From: an uncultured Lachnospiraceae bacterium
GTDB taxonomy: Bacteria > Bacillota > Clostridia > Lachnospirales > Lachnospiraceae
NCBI GenBank assembly: GCA_946624935.1
Contig: CAMOSN010000011.1
Location: forward strand, 1 to 32,656
DNA: 32,656 nucleotides
Direction: 5' to 3'
Part shown: positions 8,204 through 16,932 of the stretch, piece after piece
Position numbering within the stretch: position 1 is the first letter of the stretch
How the letters are laid out: each line of letters begins with the position of its first letter
Translations under genes and position numbers: made by a program
The notes under the pieces: model-generated
What the model saw: the letters and a program-made list of their open reading frames with translations, nothing else
What the model was told of the DNA's origin: nothing
Databases searched by the model: none

Positions 8204-9070
8204 ATGAACAGTGATGCAGTTGGAGCAAAGAGTAAGGGACTTCCGATTGGCGTACGTCGTATGATCGCATATATTGTGCTTGTTCTGATCTCCTTTTTAT
8301 GTCTTTTCTGGTTTTATGTACTTCTGGTAAATGCCACCAGAACCAATTCGCAGATTCAGGGCGGGTTTTCCGCCGTGTTCGGAACAAACTTCGTCACAAA
8401 CTGGAAAAACCTGATCGGAGGTACGCTTCCGGTCGTCCGGGGAATGGTGAACTCACTGGTGATTGCCGCCAGCAGCGCTGTCCTGTGCGTCTATTTTTCG
8501 ACCATGACGGCTTATGCCATTCACGTGTATGAATTTAAACTGAAACGCTATATTTACACCTTTATACTGGCAGTCATGATGATTCCGACACAGGTGACCG
8601 CACTTGGATTTATCAAGCTGGTAGGCCGGATGAAGCTGTATAATAATTTTATCCCACTGATCGTTCCGGCAATTGCTGCTCCGGTTACGTTCTTTTATAT
8701 GAAACAGTACATGGACAGCGCACTCCCGCTGGCACTGGTGGAGGCGGCGCGCATTGACGGCGCGGGTGAGTTCCGTACCTTTAACACGATCGTGCTTCCG
8801 CTGATGAAGCCGTCGATCGCCGTTCAGGCGATCTTCACATTCGTTGCAAGCTGGAATAATTACTTTACGCCGGCACTGATCCTGAATAAGGACAAGGTAA
8901 AAACGCTTCCGATCCTGATCGCACAGCTGCGATCTGCAGATTTTCTGAAGTTCGATATGGGCCAGGTGTATATGATGATCGCGTTTTCGATCTTTCCTGT
9001 GATTATTGTATATCTGATCCTTTCCAAGTACATCGTTGGCGGTGTCGCAGTAGGAAGTGTAAAAGGCTGA
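8204..9070 (+). CDS. Sugar ABC transporter permease (MalG/UgpE-like)
   Basis: The second membrane subunit of the importer, 288 residues with six predicted hydrophobic segments. The first lies at about residues 20-42. The EAA loop reads EAARIDGAGEFRTFNTIVLP near residue 181. The C-terminus (SKYIVGGVAVGSVKG) is the usual MalG-type ending. It is translated from an ATG preceded by GTGAGAGGG, six bases after the first permease, so the two are surely coexpressed and form a heterodimer. A strong terminator follows. Confidence 0.93.
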   Translation: MNSDAVGAKSKGLPIGVRRMIAYIVLVLISFLCLFWFYVLLVNATRTNSQIQGGFSAVFGTNFVTNWKNLIGGTLPVVRGMVNSLVIAASSAVLCVYFSTMTAYAIHVYEFKLKRYIYTFILAVMMIPTQVTALGFIKLVGRMKLYNNFIPLIVPAIAAPVTFFYMKQYMDSALPLALVEAARIDGAGEFRTFNTIVLPLMKPSIAVQAIFTFVASWNNYFTPALILNKDKVKTLPILIAQLRSADFLKFDMGQVYMMIAFSIFPVIIVYLILSKYIVGGVAVGSVKG

Positions 9071-9076
9071 GTGCAG

Positions 9077-9112
9077 AAACAGGGTGCCGCGTTTGAGGCA
9101 CCCTGTTTTTCT
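9077..9112 (+). terminator. Rho-independent terminator of the importer operon
   Basis: Perfect 12-bp arms AAACAGGGTGCC (9077-9088) and GGCACCCTGTTT (9097-9108) enclose an 8-nt loop, with the T run continuing to 9110. It separates the importer from the regulator gene. Confidence 0.9.
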
Positions 9113-9132
9113 TTCCGTATTCTGAATTTTAC

Positions 9133-9161
9133 TGGAAATGGCAGACCGATTGTTGTAAGAT
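9133..9161 (+). promoter_or_regulatory. Possible promoter of the LacI-family regulator
   Basis: TGGAAA (9133-9138) and TAAGAT (9156-9161) have 17-bp spacing. Each matches the consensus at four of six positions, so it would be a modest promoter, suitable for a regulator. No copy of the TGAAAACGWTT site was seen here. Confidence 0.4.
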
Positions 9162-9226
9162 AAAAGTCACAGACAGGGACTGGGGAAAGCCCTGAGCGTG
9201 CTTCTGACAGAAAGGGAAACAGATTT

Positions 9227-10237
9227 ATGGTATCAATGAAGGATATTGCGAGGGAGTGCGGCGTTTCCGTTGCAACTGTCAGCAAGGCATTAAATCATTA
9301 CAGTGATATCGGGAAGGAAACGCGGGACCGGATTATCCGGATCGCGGATGAAATGGGGTATTTCCCCAATTCCTCCGCAAGAGCGCTGAAGACGAAACGG
9401 ACCTATCACCTTGGGGTGCTGTTTATGGATGAGGCAAACAGCGGTCTGACACATCATTTTTTTGCCCGGATTCTGGAAAGCTTTAAGGTGGCGGCAGAGA
9501 AGGAAGGCTATGATATCACCTTCGTCGGTTCGAGCATCTCGAAACGGAAGACTTCTTATCTGGAACACTGCCGGTACCGCGGCGTCGACGGGGTGATGAT
9601 CGCCAATATTGACTTTTATGACGCACATATCCAGGAGCTGATCATGAGCGACCTGCCGGTGATCACGATCGACCATGTATTTGACAATCGTATTTCGGTG
9701 GTATCGGACAATGTCGGTGGAATGCGTGCGCTTACCGAATATGTTCTGTCGAAGGGACATCGCCGGATCGCATATATTCACGGCCTCGATTCCTCTGTAA
9801 CCAGGGCAAGACTAAGCAGCTTCTACAGTACGCTTTCCGCACATGGAATCCGGATTCCGGAAGCGTATGAGCGCACAGCTGCTTACCTTGATGTCAATGC
9901 GGCGGCTGAGCAGACGGATGCGCTGCTTTCGCTCGAGCAACCGCCGACCTGTATTCTGTATCCGGACGATATCTGCTGCCTGGGTGGAATCAACCGTCTG
10001 CGTGCGAAAGGGCTGCGCGTCGGAGAGGACATTTCCGTGGCGGGTTATGACGGTGACATGGTAGCACATATTACAGATCCGCAGATTACAACGATTGCGC
10101 AGGACACCACCTCGATCGGCCAGACCTGTGCAAGAAAGCTGATCGACCTGATCGAGAATCCGAAATCAACCATCATTGAACAGATTCTGATCAGGGGGAC
10201 ACTGGAAGAGGGCGCCTCGGTGGCTGCGATCGACTGA
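9227..10237 (+). CDS. LacI-family transcriptional regulator
   Basis: A sugar-responsive DNA-binding repressor, 336 residues. The N-terminal helix-turn-helix is explicit (MKDIARECGVSVATVSKALN, residues 4-23), followed by a hinge helix (NSSARALKTKRT) and a periplasmic-binding-protein-like effector domain (LGVLFMDE from about residue 62, VSVAGYDG-type end near 280). Its place right after the importer suggests that it senses the imported sugar, or a product of it, and binds the paired TGAAAACGWTT sites at 5389 and 5831. Start choice: ATG at 9227 after GAAAGGGAAA; ATG at 9236 (MKDIAREC) is also possible and fits family starts well. Confidence 0.93.
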   Translation: MVSMKDIARECGVSVATVSKALNHYSDIGKETRDRIIRIADEMGYFPNSSARALKTKRTYHLGVLFMDEANSGLTHHFFARILESFKVAAEKEGYDITFVGSSISKRKTSYLEHCRYRGVDGVMIANIDFYDAHIQELIMSDLPVITIDHVFDNRISVVSDNVGGMRALTEYVLSKGHRRIAYIHGLDSSVTRARLSSFYSTLSAHGIRIPEAYERTAAYLDVNAAAEQTDALLSLEQPPTCILYPDDICCLGGINRLRAKGLRVGEDISVAGYDGDMVAHITDPQITTIAQDTTSIGQTCARKLIDLIENPKSTIIEQILIRGTLEEGASVAAID

Positions 10238-10254
10238 AAGAGGGAGTGTACAGC

Positions 10255-11256
10255 GTGAGCAGAAAAAAAACGATAGGAATCGGTATTCTTGTAATTGTGC
10301 TGGGAATCGTTGCCGGAGTTTTTCTCCTGTTCATGCTTTTTGTCCGGAAGACCAATTATGTCCGGGATGACGAGGCACAGCTTTTTACAGAGGTTCTGGA
10401 AACCGAGACAGAGCCGCCGGTCACAGCGGAAATGCTATATCATCCGGAGGAGGTCACTGCTGTTGGTCCCGGGCAGACAGAAGGAACCTGGAGTCTGCTG
10501 GTAGTCGGCGAGGGAGAAAAGGATTCCTCCGACTGGCGGAAGGAAGTAGAAAGGCTGCAGGAGGAGGTGCACAGCCGGGAGGAGCGTGTGCAGGATACCG
10601 AAAAGGGGACGGATGCGCCGGAAGAAGCCTCGGAACAGACGAGTCCCGTCGGCTATGGCAATCCGAAGGGAATCATTCTGATGACCGTCAATCATCCGCA
10701 GAAGCGGGTCTACTTCTACACCTTCCATACCGATCTTTATGCGCTGATCGGGGAGTATGGCGGATACCGGCTGGGCGACGCCTATCTTGCCGGTGGTGGC
10801 TCGCTGCTTTCCAAAACGCTGGAACAAAACTACGGCATCAAAATCGATCATTACGCCACGATCAGGCTCGAGGATGTTGCCCGGGCTTTGCATATGGAGG
10901 CGTTTTCCGATCTGGATATCAGTGGCAGCGGTGTGGATGTGATCGAGGATCTGGTATTTGGAATGAAGGATATTGCACCTTCGAAGATGGCCGGATATGT
11001 GTCGGAGCTTTTGCCGTACGTTTCCCATAATCTGTCTGATCTGGAAATTATGAAGATGATTCTTCAGATCCCGAATATTGTCATGTATGATTCTGTGAAG
11101 GGAAGGATCCCTTATGATTCACTTTATCAGAAAGTAGACGACCTGCTTGTGCCCGATATTGCTCCAACAGCGGCCCATCTGCAGGCCTCGATTTACGGCC
11201 TGAATACGGAAACAGAAGGACAGTTGAGCGCGGAAACGGATTCGCCGGGCAATTAA
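10255..11256 (+). CDS. Single-pass membrane protein with a degenerate LytR-CpsA-Psr-like domain
   Basis: A 333-residue protein with one transmembrane segment (about residues 6-30), then an acidic, partly coiled linker rich in Glu and Lys (about 40-130). The extracellular domain resembles an LCP domain: ILMTVNHPQKRVYFYTF for the usual strand before the catalytic SxPRD, LGDAYLAGGGSLLSKTLEQNYGIKIDHYATI for the later conserved part, then a G-V-D turn. Known LCP enzymes attach teichoic acids or capsule to peptidoglycan using conserved arginines. Here the SxPRDT position reads TFHTDL, so a key arginine is missing and function may differ. The GTG at 10255 was chosen because GAAAGAGGGA lies nine bases upstream; a GTG at 10246 would sit too close. 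It starts 17 bp after the regulator and is probably cotranscribed. Confidence 0.6.
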   Translation: MSRKKTIGIGILVIVLGIVAGVFLLFMLFVRKTNYVRDDEAQLFTEVLETETEPPVTAEMLYHPEEVTAVGPGQTEGTWSLLVVGEGEKDSSDWRKEVERLQEEVHSREERVQDTEKGTDAPEEASEQTSPVGYGNPKGIILMTVNHPQKRVYFYTFHTDLYALIGEYGGYRLGDAYLAGGGSLLSKTLEQNYGIKIDHYATIRLEDVARALHMEAFSDLDISGSGVDVIEDLVFGMKDIAPSKMAGYVSELLPYVSHNLSDLEIMKMILQIPNIVMYDSVKGRIPYDSLYQKVDDLLVPDIAPTAAHLQASIYGLNTETEGQLSAETDSPGN

Positions 11257-11292
11257 TCTGATAATTCTTGGAAAATAAAAGAAAAAAAAGAC

Positions 11293-11320
11293 TTGCTTTT
11301 TCCGGAAAGTATGGTATTAT
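11293..11320 (+). promoter_or_regulatory. Promoter of tRNA-Glu
   Basis: TTGCTT (11293-11298) and TATTAT (11315-11320) are spaced by 16 bp, ending 45 bp before the mature tRNA. The leader contains a small palindrome, GAACAC/GTGTTC (11338-11353). Confidence 0.6.
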
Positions 11321-11365
11321 TACAAAGTGTCACGCAGGAACACACAAGTGTTCAAGCGATGATCT

Positions 11366-11437
11366 GGTTCGTTGGTCAAGGGGTCAAGACGCCGCCCTCT
11401 CACGGCGGAAACGGGGGTTCGATTCCCCCACGAACTG
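11366..11437 (+). tRNA. tRNA-Glu (anticodon CUC)
   Basis: A full cloverleaf can be drawn. The acceptor GGTTCGT (11366-11372) pairs with ACGAACT (11430-11436), the D-stem is GTC/GAC, the anticodon stem CCGCC/GGCGG encloses the loop CTCTCAC, and the T-arm is GGGGG-TTCGATT-CCCCC. The anticodon CTC at 11399-11401 reads GAG. CCA is not encoded. A dedicated promoter and terminator make it a single-gene unit. Confidence 0.93.
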
Positions 11438-11440
11438 TGC

Positions 11441-11466
11441 AAACCCGCTAGTTTAGCGGGTTTTTT
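11441..11466 (+). terminator. Rho-independent terminator of tRNA-Glu
   Basis: The arms AAACCCGCTA (11441-11450) and TAGCGGGTTT (11454-11463) are perfectly complementary and run into six Ts starting at 11461. Confidence 0.9.
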
Positions 11467-11490
11467 CTTTATAAAAAATACATATGACCA

Positions 11491-11519
11491 TTGAGATATC
11501 GACATACTTCCGCTATTAT
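11491..11519 (+). promoter_or_regulatory. Promoter of the galactokinase gene
   Basis: TTGAGA (11491-11496) and TATTAT (11514-11519) are spaced by 17 bp; an overlapping TATAAT follows at 11520. It is just downstream of the tRNA terminator. Confidence 0.6.
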
Positions 11520-11583
11520 TATAATCGATTGACCGGACGGTGTTTTTTCGGATACACTGCATGATGATAAAAGGAGGAAGCAT

Positions 11584-12867
11584 ATGACACTTCAGGAATG
11601 GAGAAATGTATTTGGTGAACCGCGCTTTTTGAAGGCGCTGGAACCACTGTACGGAAAAAAGGCCTGCGAAAATGTCCCGCGATACGAAAAGCTTCTGCGT
11701 TTCTATGAGGACTCCTTCTGCGTCCAGGAGGATATGGAGGTGTGCCTGTTTTCTGCACCCGGACGGACGGAGATCGGAGGAAACCACACCGACCATCAGC
11801 ACGGCAGAGTGCTTGCGGCGTCCGTGGACATGGACATGATCGCTGCTGCCTCGGTGACGGAGGACGGAGTGATTCGTATTCTCTCGGAGGGATATCCGGT
11901 ATGTACGATCCCTATCGGCAACCTTGAAGTGAAGGAAGAGGAGAAGAATTCAACAGCAGCGCTGATCCGCGGCGTTGCGGCGTCCTTTGTATCGCGCGGC
12001 TGCGACCTGAAGGGATTTCAGGCAGCGGTGACCTCCTCGGTCCTGCCCGGCAGCGGGATCAGCTCCTCCGCGGCGTTTGAAGTGCTGGTCGGAAATATCA
12101 TCAATGGTCTGTTTTTTGCGGGGAAGGCCTCGGCAGTCGAAATCGCACAGATCGGACAGTATGCGGAGAATGTTTATTTCGGCAAGCCCAGCGGGCTGAT
12201 GGACCAGATGGCTTCCTCTGTCGGAAATATCCTGACGATCGACTTCGCGGATCCGGTTCATCCGGAGGTGACAAAGCTGGATGTGGATTTCGAAAAGGCC
12301 GATCTGGCGCTCTGCATCATTGATTCCGGAGCGGACCATGCAGACCTTACGGATGAATACGCGGCGATTCCGGCGGAACTGAAAAAGGTATGCCATTTGT
12401 TCGGGAAAGAGGTACTGCGCGATATTCCGGAGGAACAATTCTTCGACAGATTCTCCGAGGTGAGAGAAGCGGCCGGTGACAGAGCCGTGCTGCGTGCGGT
12501 CCATTTCTATCAGGACAATGCACGGGTAGAGCGTCAGGCAAAAGCCCTTTCCCAGGGAGTTCTTTCCCAGTTTCTGAAGCTGGTGCGCGAATCCGGGTTC
12601 AGCTCTTACATGTACCTGCAGAATATCGTACCCTGCGGTGCGAAGGAGCATCAGGAGATGGGAGTTGCGCTTGCAGTATGTGATAAGCTGCTTGGGGAGC
12701 GCGGTGCCTTCCGTGTGCATGGCGGCGGCTTCGCCGGAACGGTGCAGGCCTTCGTTCCTACGGATATGCTCGGTGATTTCCTGAAGGGAATCGAAGCCCT
12801 TCTCGGAGAAGGACGGGCTCATGTGCTGCAGATCAGAAGTGTCGGCGGCGTACAGATTTGTGTATGA
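11584..12867 (+). CDS. galK: Galactokinase-family GHMP kinase
   Basis: Phosphorylates galactose to galactose 1-phosphate, the first Leloir step. The 427-residue protein has a GHMP layout. The substrate motif is PGRTEIGGNHTDHQHG near residue 59, the ATP loop is VLPGSGISSSAAFEV near residue 155, the catalytic-type aspartate is in GKPSGLMDQM near residue 205, and the C-terminal motif is HGGGFAGTVQAF near 380. The usual GEHTDY motif reads GNHTDH here, so the sugar-binding glutamate is replaced and specificity could differ, though clostridial proteins annotated as galactokinase seem to share this form. AAAGGAGGAAG precedes the ATG. galE follows; galT is not in the window. Confidence 0.85.
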   Translation: MTLQEWRNVFGEPRFLKALEPLYGKKACENVPRYEKLLRFYEDSFCVQEDMEVCLFSAPGRTEIGGNHTDHQHGRVLAASVDMDMIAAASVTEDGVIRILSEGYPVCTIPIGNLEVKEEEKNSTAALIRGVAASFVSRGCDLKGFQAAVTSSVLPGSGISSSAAFEVLVGNIINGLFFAGKASAVEIAQIGQYAENVYFGKPSGLMDQMASSVGNILTIDFADPVHPEVTKLDVDFEKADLALCIIDSGADHADLTDEYAAIPAELKKVCHLFGKEVLRDIPEEQFFDRFSEVREAAGDRAVLRAVHFYQDNARVERQAKALSQGVLSQFLKLVRESGFSSYMYLQNIVPCGAKEHQEMGVALAVCDKLLGERGAFRVHGGGFAGTVQAFVPTDMLGDFLKGIEALLGEGRAHVLQIRSVGGVQICV

Positions 12868-12959
12868 ACGACTGCGATCGGATTTGTGTATAAGGCGGTT
12901 GTTTACCGAAGAAACCATTGAAATATGAAAGCGTGATCGAACGGAAGGTGAAGTGAGGT

Positions 12960-13982
12960 ATGAGCATGAGAATTCTTGTTACCGGTGGAGCTGGCTATAT
13001 CGGAAGCCACACCTGCGTTGAACTGTTGAATGCGGGCTATGAGGTCGTGATTGTTGACAACCTTTACAATTCCAGCCGGAAGGCAGTAAACCGAATCGGA
13101 CAGATCACCGGGAAAACACCGGTGTTCTACGAGGCTGATATCTGTGACCGCGCTGCGATGGAGAAGATTTTTGCTGAGGAACACATTGATGCGGTCATCC
13201 ATTTTGCAGGTTACAAGGCAGTGGGAGAATCGGTGCGCAAGCCGGTGGAGTATTACACCAACAACCTGACCGGCACCCTGACGCTGACCGATGTGATGCG
13301 CGGTGCGGGCGTAAAGAACATCATCTTCAGTTCCTCAGCGACGGTCTACGGGGATCCCGCATTTGTACCGATCACCGAGGAATGTCCGAAGGGCGTGTGT
13401 ACCAATCCGTACGGATGGACCAAATGGATGCTGGAGCAGATCCTTACGGACATTCACACCTCCGATCCGGAGTGGAATGTGATCCTGCTGCGTTATTTCA
13501 ACCCGATCGGAGCGCATCCGTCAGGGCTGATCGGAGAGGATCCTAAGGGAATCCCGAACAATCTGCTGCCCTATGTTGCCCAGGTGGCGATCGGCAAGCT
13601 GCCCTGCATCGGGGTGTTCGGAAACGATTATGACACTCCGGATGGCACTGGTGTACGCGATTACATCCATGTGGTCGACCTGGCAGCGGGTCATGTAAAG
13701 GCAATTGCAAAGCTGCAGGAAAATGCCGGTGTCAGCATCTATAATCTGGGAACTGGAAACGGGTACAGTGTTCTGCAGGTGATCGCAGCCTTTGAGAAGG
13801 CATGCGGACACAGCCTTTCCTATGAAATCAAGCCGCGCCGCCCCGGGGATATCGCAACCTGTTACTGCGATCCTTCAAAGGCCGAGAGAGAGCTTGGATG
13901 GAAGGCACAGTTCGGGATTGAACAGATGTGTGCGGATTCCTGGAACTGGCAGAGTAAAAACCCGAACGGATATAATGAATAG
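12960..13982 (+). CDS. galE: UDP-glucose 4-epimerase
   Basis: Interconverts UDP-galactose and UDP-glucose with bound NAD. This short-chain dehydrogenase-fold enzyme of 340 residues carries the NAD motif GGAGYIGSH near residue 9, the HFAGYKAVGES motif near 83, the catalytic serine in SSSATVYG near 124 and the Tyr-x-x-x-Lys pair in NPYGWTKWM near 150. The length equals that of typical bacterial GalE. It follows galK by 92 bp, consistent with a Leloir function, and is 12 bp before prmA, so it may also be the first gene of the downstream modification operon. An ATG two codons later (MRILVTGG) is an alternative start. Confidence 0.95.
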   Translation: MSMRILVTGGAGYIGSHTCVELLNAGYEVVIVDNLYNSSRKAVNRIGQITGKTPVFYEADICDRAAMEKIFAEEHIDAVIHFAGYKAVGESVRKPVEYYTNNLTGTLTLTDVMRGAGVKNIIFSSSATVYGDPAFVPITEECPKGVCTNPYGWTKWMLEQILTDIHTSDPEWNVILLRYFNPIGAHPSGLIGEDPKGIPNNLLPYVAQVAIGKLPCIGVFGNDYDTPDGTGVRDYIHVVDLAAGHVKAIAKLQENAGVSIYNLGTGNGYSVLQVIAAFEKACGHSLSYEIKPRRPGDIATCYCDPSKAERELGWKAQFGIEQMCADSWNWQSKNPNGYNE

Positions 13983-13994
13983 CAGGAGCTGAAT

Positions 13995-14948
13995 ATGCGT
14001 TGGAATAAGTACCGTCTGAAAACCCGCTCCGAGGTGGAGGATATTGTGGTAGCCACGCTGGCGGAAGCCGGCGTTGAGGGAGTGGAGATCGAGGATCACA
14101 TCCCGCTTTCGAAGCAGGAGCTGGATCAGATGTTTGTGGACATCATGCCGGAGGGACCGGCGGATGACGGAACTGCCTATCTTTCCTTCTACCTGGATGA
14201 GGATGCGGACTGTGAGGCGGTTTTGAAGCGGGTGGAGGAGGAGCTTGATTCTCTGCGCGCCTTTCTGGACATCGGACCGTGCACGATTGAACGATCCGTC
14301 ACCGAGGATGTGGACTGGATCAATAACTGGAAGAAGTATTTCCACCAGTTTTATGTAGATGATATACTGATCACGCCTTCCTGGGAGGAGGTCCGTCCTG
14401 AGGATGCGTCCCGCATGGTCATTCACATTGACCCGGGCACAGCATTCGGCACCGGCATGCATGAGACAACACAGCTGTGTATCCGTGCGTTGAAGCGTTA
14501 TCTGAAAAGCGGCATGGAGCTGCTGGATATCGGAACCGGGAGCGGGATTCTGTCGATCGCTGCCCTGATGCTGGGAGCTTCCCATGCAGTGGGAACCGAT
14601 CTTGATCCCAGTACGCAGGTCGCCGTTCCGGATAATCTTGCAGCAAACGGAATCCCGGAGGATTCCATGGAGCTTCTCATCGGCAATCTGATCAATGAAG
14701 CTGCGGTTCAGGAGGCGGTCGGATACGGGCGGTATGATCTTGTCACTGCCAATATTCTTGCGGATGTGCTGGTGATGCTGATGGGTGCAGCCTCCCGTGC
14801 AATGAAGCACGGCGGCGTGATCATCACCTCCGGAATTCTGGAGGGAAAAGAGGGGATCGTTGCACAGGCCATGAAGGAAGCAGGGCTGGAGCTGATCGAA
14901 GAAACGCATCAGGGCGAGTGGGCCTGCCTGTGTGCAAGAAAGCCATGA
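13995..14948 (+). CDS. prmA: Ribosomal protein L11 methyltransferase
   Basis: SAM-dependent enzyme that trimethylates ribosomal protein L11. The 317-residue protein has an N-terminal substrate-recognition domain (about 1-125, with WINNWKKYF) and a class I methyltransferase domain. Diagnostic PrmA motifs are FGTGMHETT near residue 152, LDIGTGSGILSIAA (SAM loop) near 177, DLDP for the acidic ribose contact, and the NILADVL motif near 254. AGGAGCT precedes the ATG. It sits 15 bp before rsmE, the common prmA-rsmE pairing in Firmicutes. Confidence 0.95.
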   Translation: MRWNKYRLKTRSEVEDIVVATLAEAGVEGVEIEDHIPLSKQELDQMFVDIMPEGPADDGTAYLSFYLDEDADCEAVLKRVEEELDSLRAFLDIGPCTIERSVTEDVDWINNWKKYFHQFYVDDILITPSWEEVRPEDASRMVIHIDPGTAFGTGMHETTQLCIRALKRYLKSGMELLDIGTGSGILSIAALMLGASHAVGTDLDPSTQVAVPDNLAANGIPEDSMELLIGNLINEAAVQEAVGYGRYDLVTANILADVLVMLMGAASRAMKHGGVIITSGILEGKEGIVAQAMKEAGLELIEETHQGEWACLCARKP

Positions 14949-14963
14949 TGAGGAAACGGTAAG

Positions 14964-15731
14964 ATGCATCATTTCTTTGTCTCCCCGGAGCAGATCGGGG
15001 AATACAGTGTTCGCATTGTGGGACAGGATGTCAATCACATCCGGCAGGTACTGCGAATGCATACCGGCGATGAGCTGGTGGTGCGGACCGGGCAGGATAT
15101 GAAGGAATATCGCTGTGCGATCGCACAGATGGATGAGCAGTGCATCGAGGCGCAGATCCTGTGGACAGAGGAGCTGGACACAGAGCTTCCCTGCCGGATC
15201 ACGCTGTTTCAGTGCCTGCCCAAGAGCGATAAAATGGAATGGATCATCCAGAAGGCCGTAGAGCTCGGTGCTTTTCGTATTGTACCGGTCGCATCCAGAA
15301 GAAGTATTGTAAAGCTGTCCGGCGGAAAGGCCGAGGCGAAGGTGCGGCGCTGGAACGCAGTGGCGGAGAGCGCCGCAAAGCAGTCCAGGCGTTCTTTTGT
15401 GCCCGATGTGGGAGCGGTTGTGGACTTCGCCGGAGCGCTCCGGGAAGCGGAGGACCTGGATGTTTTACTGATTCCCTATGAGCTTGCACAGGATATGAAC
15501 CACACCCGCGAGATCCTTTCGGGTATTCGTCCCGGAGCGTCGATCGGGATCATCATCGGTCCGGAGGGCGGACTGGAGGCGGAAGAGGTCGCATCGGCCC
15601 AGGCAGTCGGAGCTCACTCTATTACGCTGGGTCGCAGGATTCTGCGCACGGAAACAGCCGGAATGGCGCTGATTGCCGCACTGATGATCGCACTGGAAGA
15701 CTCATCTATCACAGAAGAAACGGAACAGTAA
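14964..15731 (+). CDS. rsmE: 16S rRNA m3U1498 methyltransferase
   Basis: SPOUT-fold methyltransferase that methylates N3 of U1498 in 16S rRNA. The 255-residue protein has an N-terminal PUA-like part beginning MHHFFVSPEQ with HIRQVLRMHTGDEL, then FQCLPKSDKMEWIIQKAVELG near residue 79. The C-terminal knot carries IIGPEGGLEAEEV near 196 and LGRRILRTETAGMAL near 222, the standard RsmE signature. A GAGGAAA ribosome site precedes the start. It lies between prmA and the cysteine desulfurase with very short gaps, indicating one transcript. Confidence 0.95.
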   Translation: MHHFFVSPEQIGEYSVRIVGQDVNHIRQVLRMHTGDELVVRTGQDMKEYRCAIAQMDEQCIEAQILWTEELDTELPCRITLFQCLPKSDKMEWIIQKAVELGAFRIVPVASRRSIVKLSGGKAEAKVRRWNAVAESAAKQSRRSFVPDVGAVVDFAGALREAEDLDVLLIPYELAQDMNHTREILSGIRPGASIGIIIGPEGGLEAEEVASAQAVGAHSITLGRRILRTETAGMALIAALMIALEDSSITEETEQ

Positions 15732-15737
15732 TCACAG

Positions 15738-16901
15738 ATGGAAATCTATTTTGATAATTCGTCCACGACGGTATGTACCCGGAAGGTATGTCAGGCCGTG
15801 ACAGAAGCGATGACGCTGCATTATGGGAATCCCTCCTCGGTCCATCGAAAGGGCCTGGAGGCGGAGCAGCTGGTGCGCAGCGCGAAGGAGACGATCGCGA
15901 AAACGCTGCATGCACAGGCGAAGGAGATCTATCTGACCTCCGGCGGAACGGAATCGGATAACTGGGCGCTGATCGGCACCGCCTATGCGAACCGCAGAAA
16001 AGGCAATCATCTGATCACGACAGCCATCGAGCATGCAGCGATCAGGCAGACAATGCAGTTTTTGGAAAAGGAAGGCTTCCGGATCAGTGTCCTTCCGGTC
16101 GATCAGTGGGGGAGAATCGATCCCGGTGACCTGGAAAAGGTACTGGACAAGGATACGATTCTTGTATCGATGATGGCGGTCAACAATGAGGTCGGCAGCG
16201 CACTCCCGGTGGAGGAATGCGCGGCAATTGTTAAGGCATTTGATCCGTCCATTGTGTTCCATACGGATGCAGTGCAGGCCTACGGAAAAATGCCGCTGCG
16301 GCCGGGCAAAAGCGGCATTGATCTGCTCAGCGTCAGCGGCCACAAGCTTCACGGACCGAAGGGCACAGGGTTTTTGTATGTTCGTGAGAACACAAAAATA
16401 TGGCCGTATATTTACGGAGGCGGCCAGCAGAGAGGGATGCGCAGCGGGACGGACAATGTGCCCGGCGCCTGCGGACTTGCAGTTGCCTGTGAGGAAGCAC
16501 TGCGTGACCTGGAAGGGAATATCCGGTATCTGCGTACGCTGCAGGGGCTCCTTTGCAAAGGCCTGCAGGGGATGGAGCATGTTGTGATCCATACGCCTGT
16601 GTGGGACGAAAAGCTGTGTGCTCCGCACATCGTTAACGCATCCTTTGTCGGAGTGCGCTCGGAGGTGCTTTTGCATGCGCTTGAGGAGGAAGGCATTTAT
16701 GTGTCGGCCGGTTCGGCCTGTTCCTCCAATAAGCGGCTTCCGGTCAGTCCCGTCCTCGAGCAGATGCATCTGCCAAGAGAAGAGGCGGAATCAGCGCTGC
16801 GTTTCAGCTTCAGCACTTTGAACAAGGAGCAGGAGGTGGCACAGTGCCTGGCAGCACTGGAAAAGCTGGTCCCGATGCTGCGCAGATATTCCAGACGATG
16901 A
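15738..16901 (+). CDS. Cysteine desulfurase, NifS/IscS family (ThiI partner)
   Basis: A PLP enzyme that removes sulfur from cysteine and passes it as a persulfide. The 387-residue protein has YFDNSSTTVC at the N-terminus, TSGGTESDN near residue 68, the PLP lysine Lys203 in SGHKLHGPKG and the persulfide cysteine Cys328 in SAGSACSS. The adjacent thiI, 31 bp downstream, indicates that its main role is sulfur supply for 4-thiouridine in tRNA, like B. subtilis NifZ, rather than general Fe-S assembly; no iscU or sufU is nearby. It starts six bases after rsmE. Confidence 0.93.
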   Translation: MEIYFDNSSTTVCTRKVCQAVTEAMTLHYGNPSSVHRKGLEAEQLVRSAKETIAKTLHAQAKEIYLTSGGTESDNWALIGTAYANRRKGNHLITTAIEHAAIRQTMQFLEKEGFRISVLPVDQWGRIDPGDLEKVLDKDTILVSMMAVNNEVGSALPVEECAAIVKAFDPSIVFHTDAVQAYGKMPLRPGKSGIDLLSVSGHKLHGPKGTGFLYVRENTKIWPYIYGGGQQRGMRSGTDNVPGACGLAVACEEALRDLEGNIRYLRTLQGLLCKGLQGMEHVVIHTPVWDEKLCAPHIVNASFVGVRSEVLLHALEEEGIYVSAGSACSSNKRLPVSPVLEQMHLPREEAESALRFSFSTLNKEQEVAQCLAALEKLVPMLRRYSRR

Positions 16902-16932
16902 GTACCATATGAGCATATAACTGAGGTGACAG

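Noticed and set aside
10246..10254. GTG at 10246 as start of the LCP-like protein
   Set aside because: The GAGGGA ribosome site directly abuts this codon; GTG at 10255 has proper spacing.
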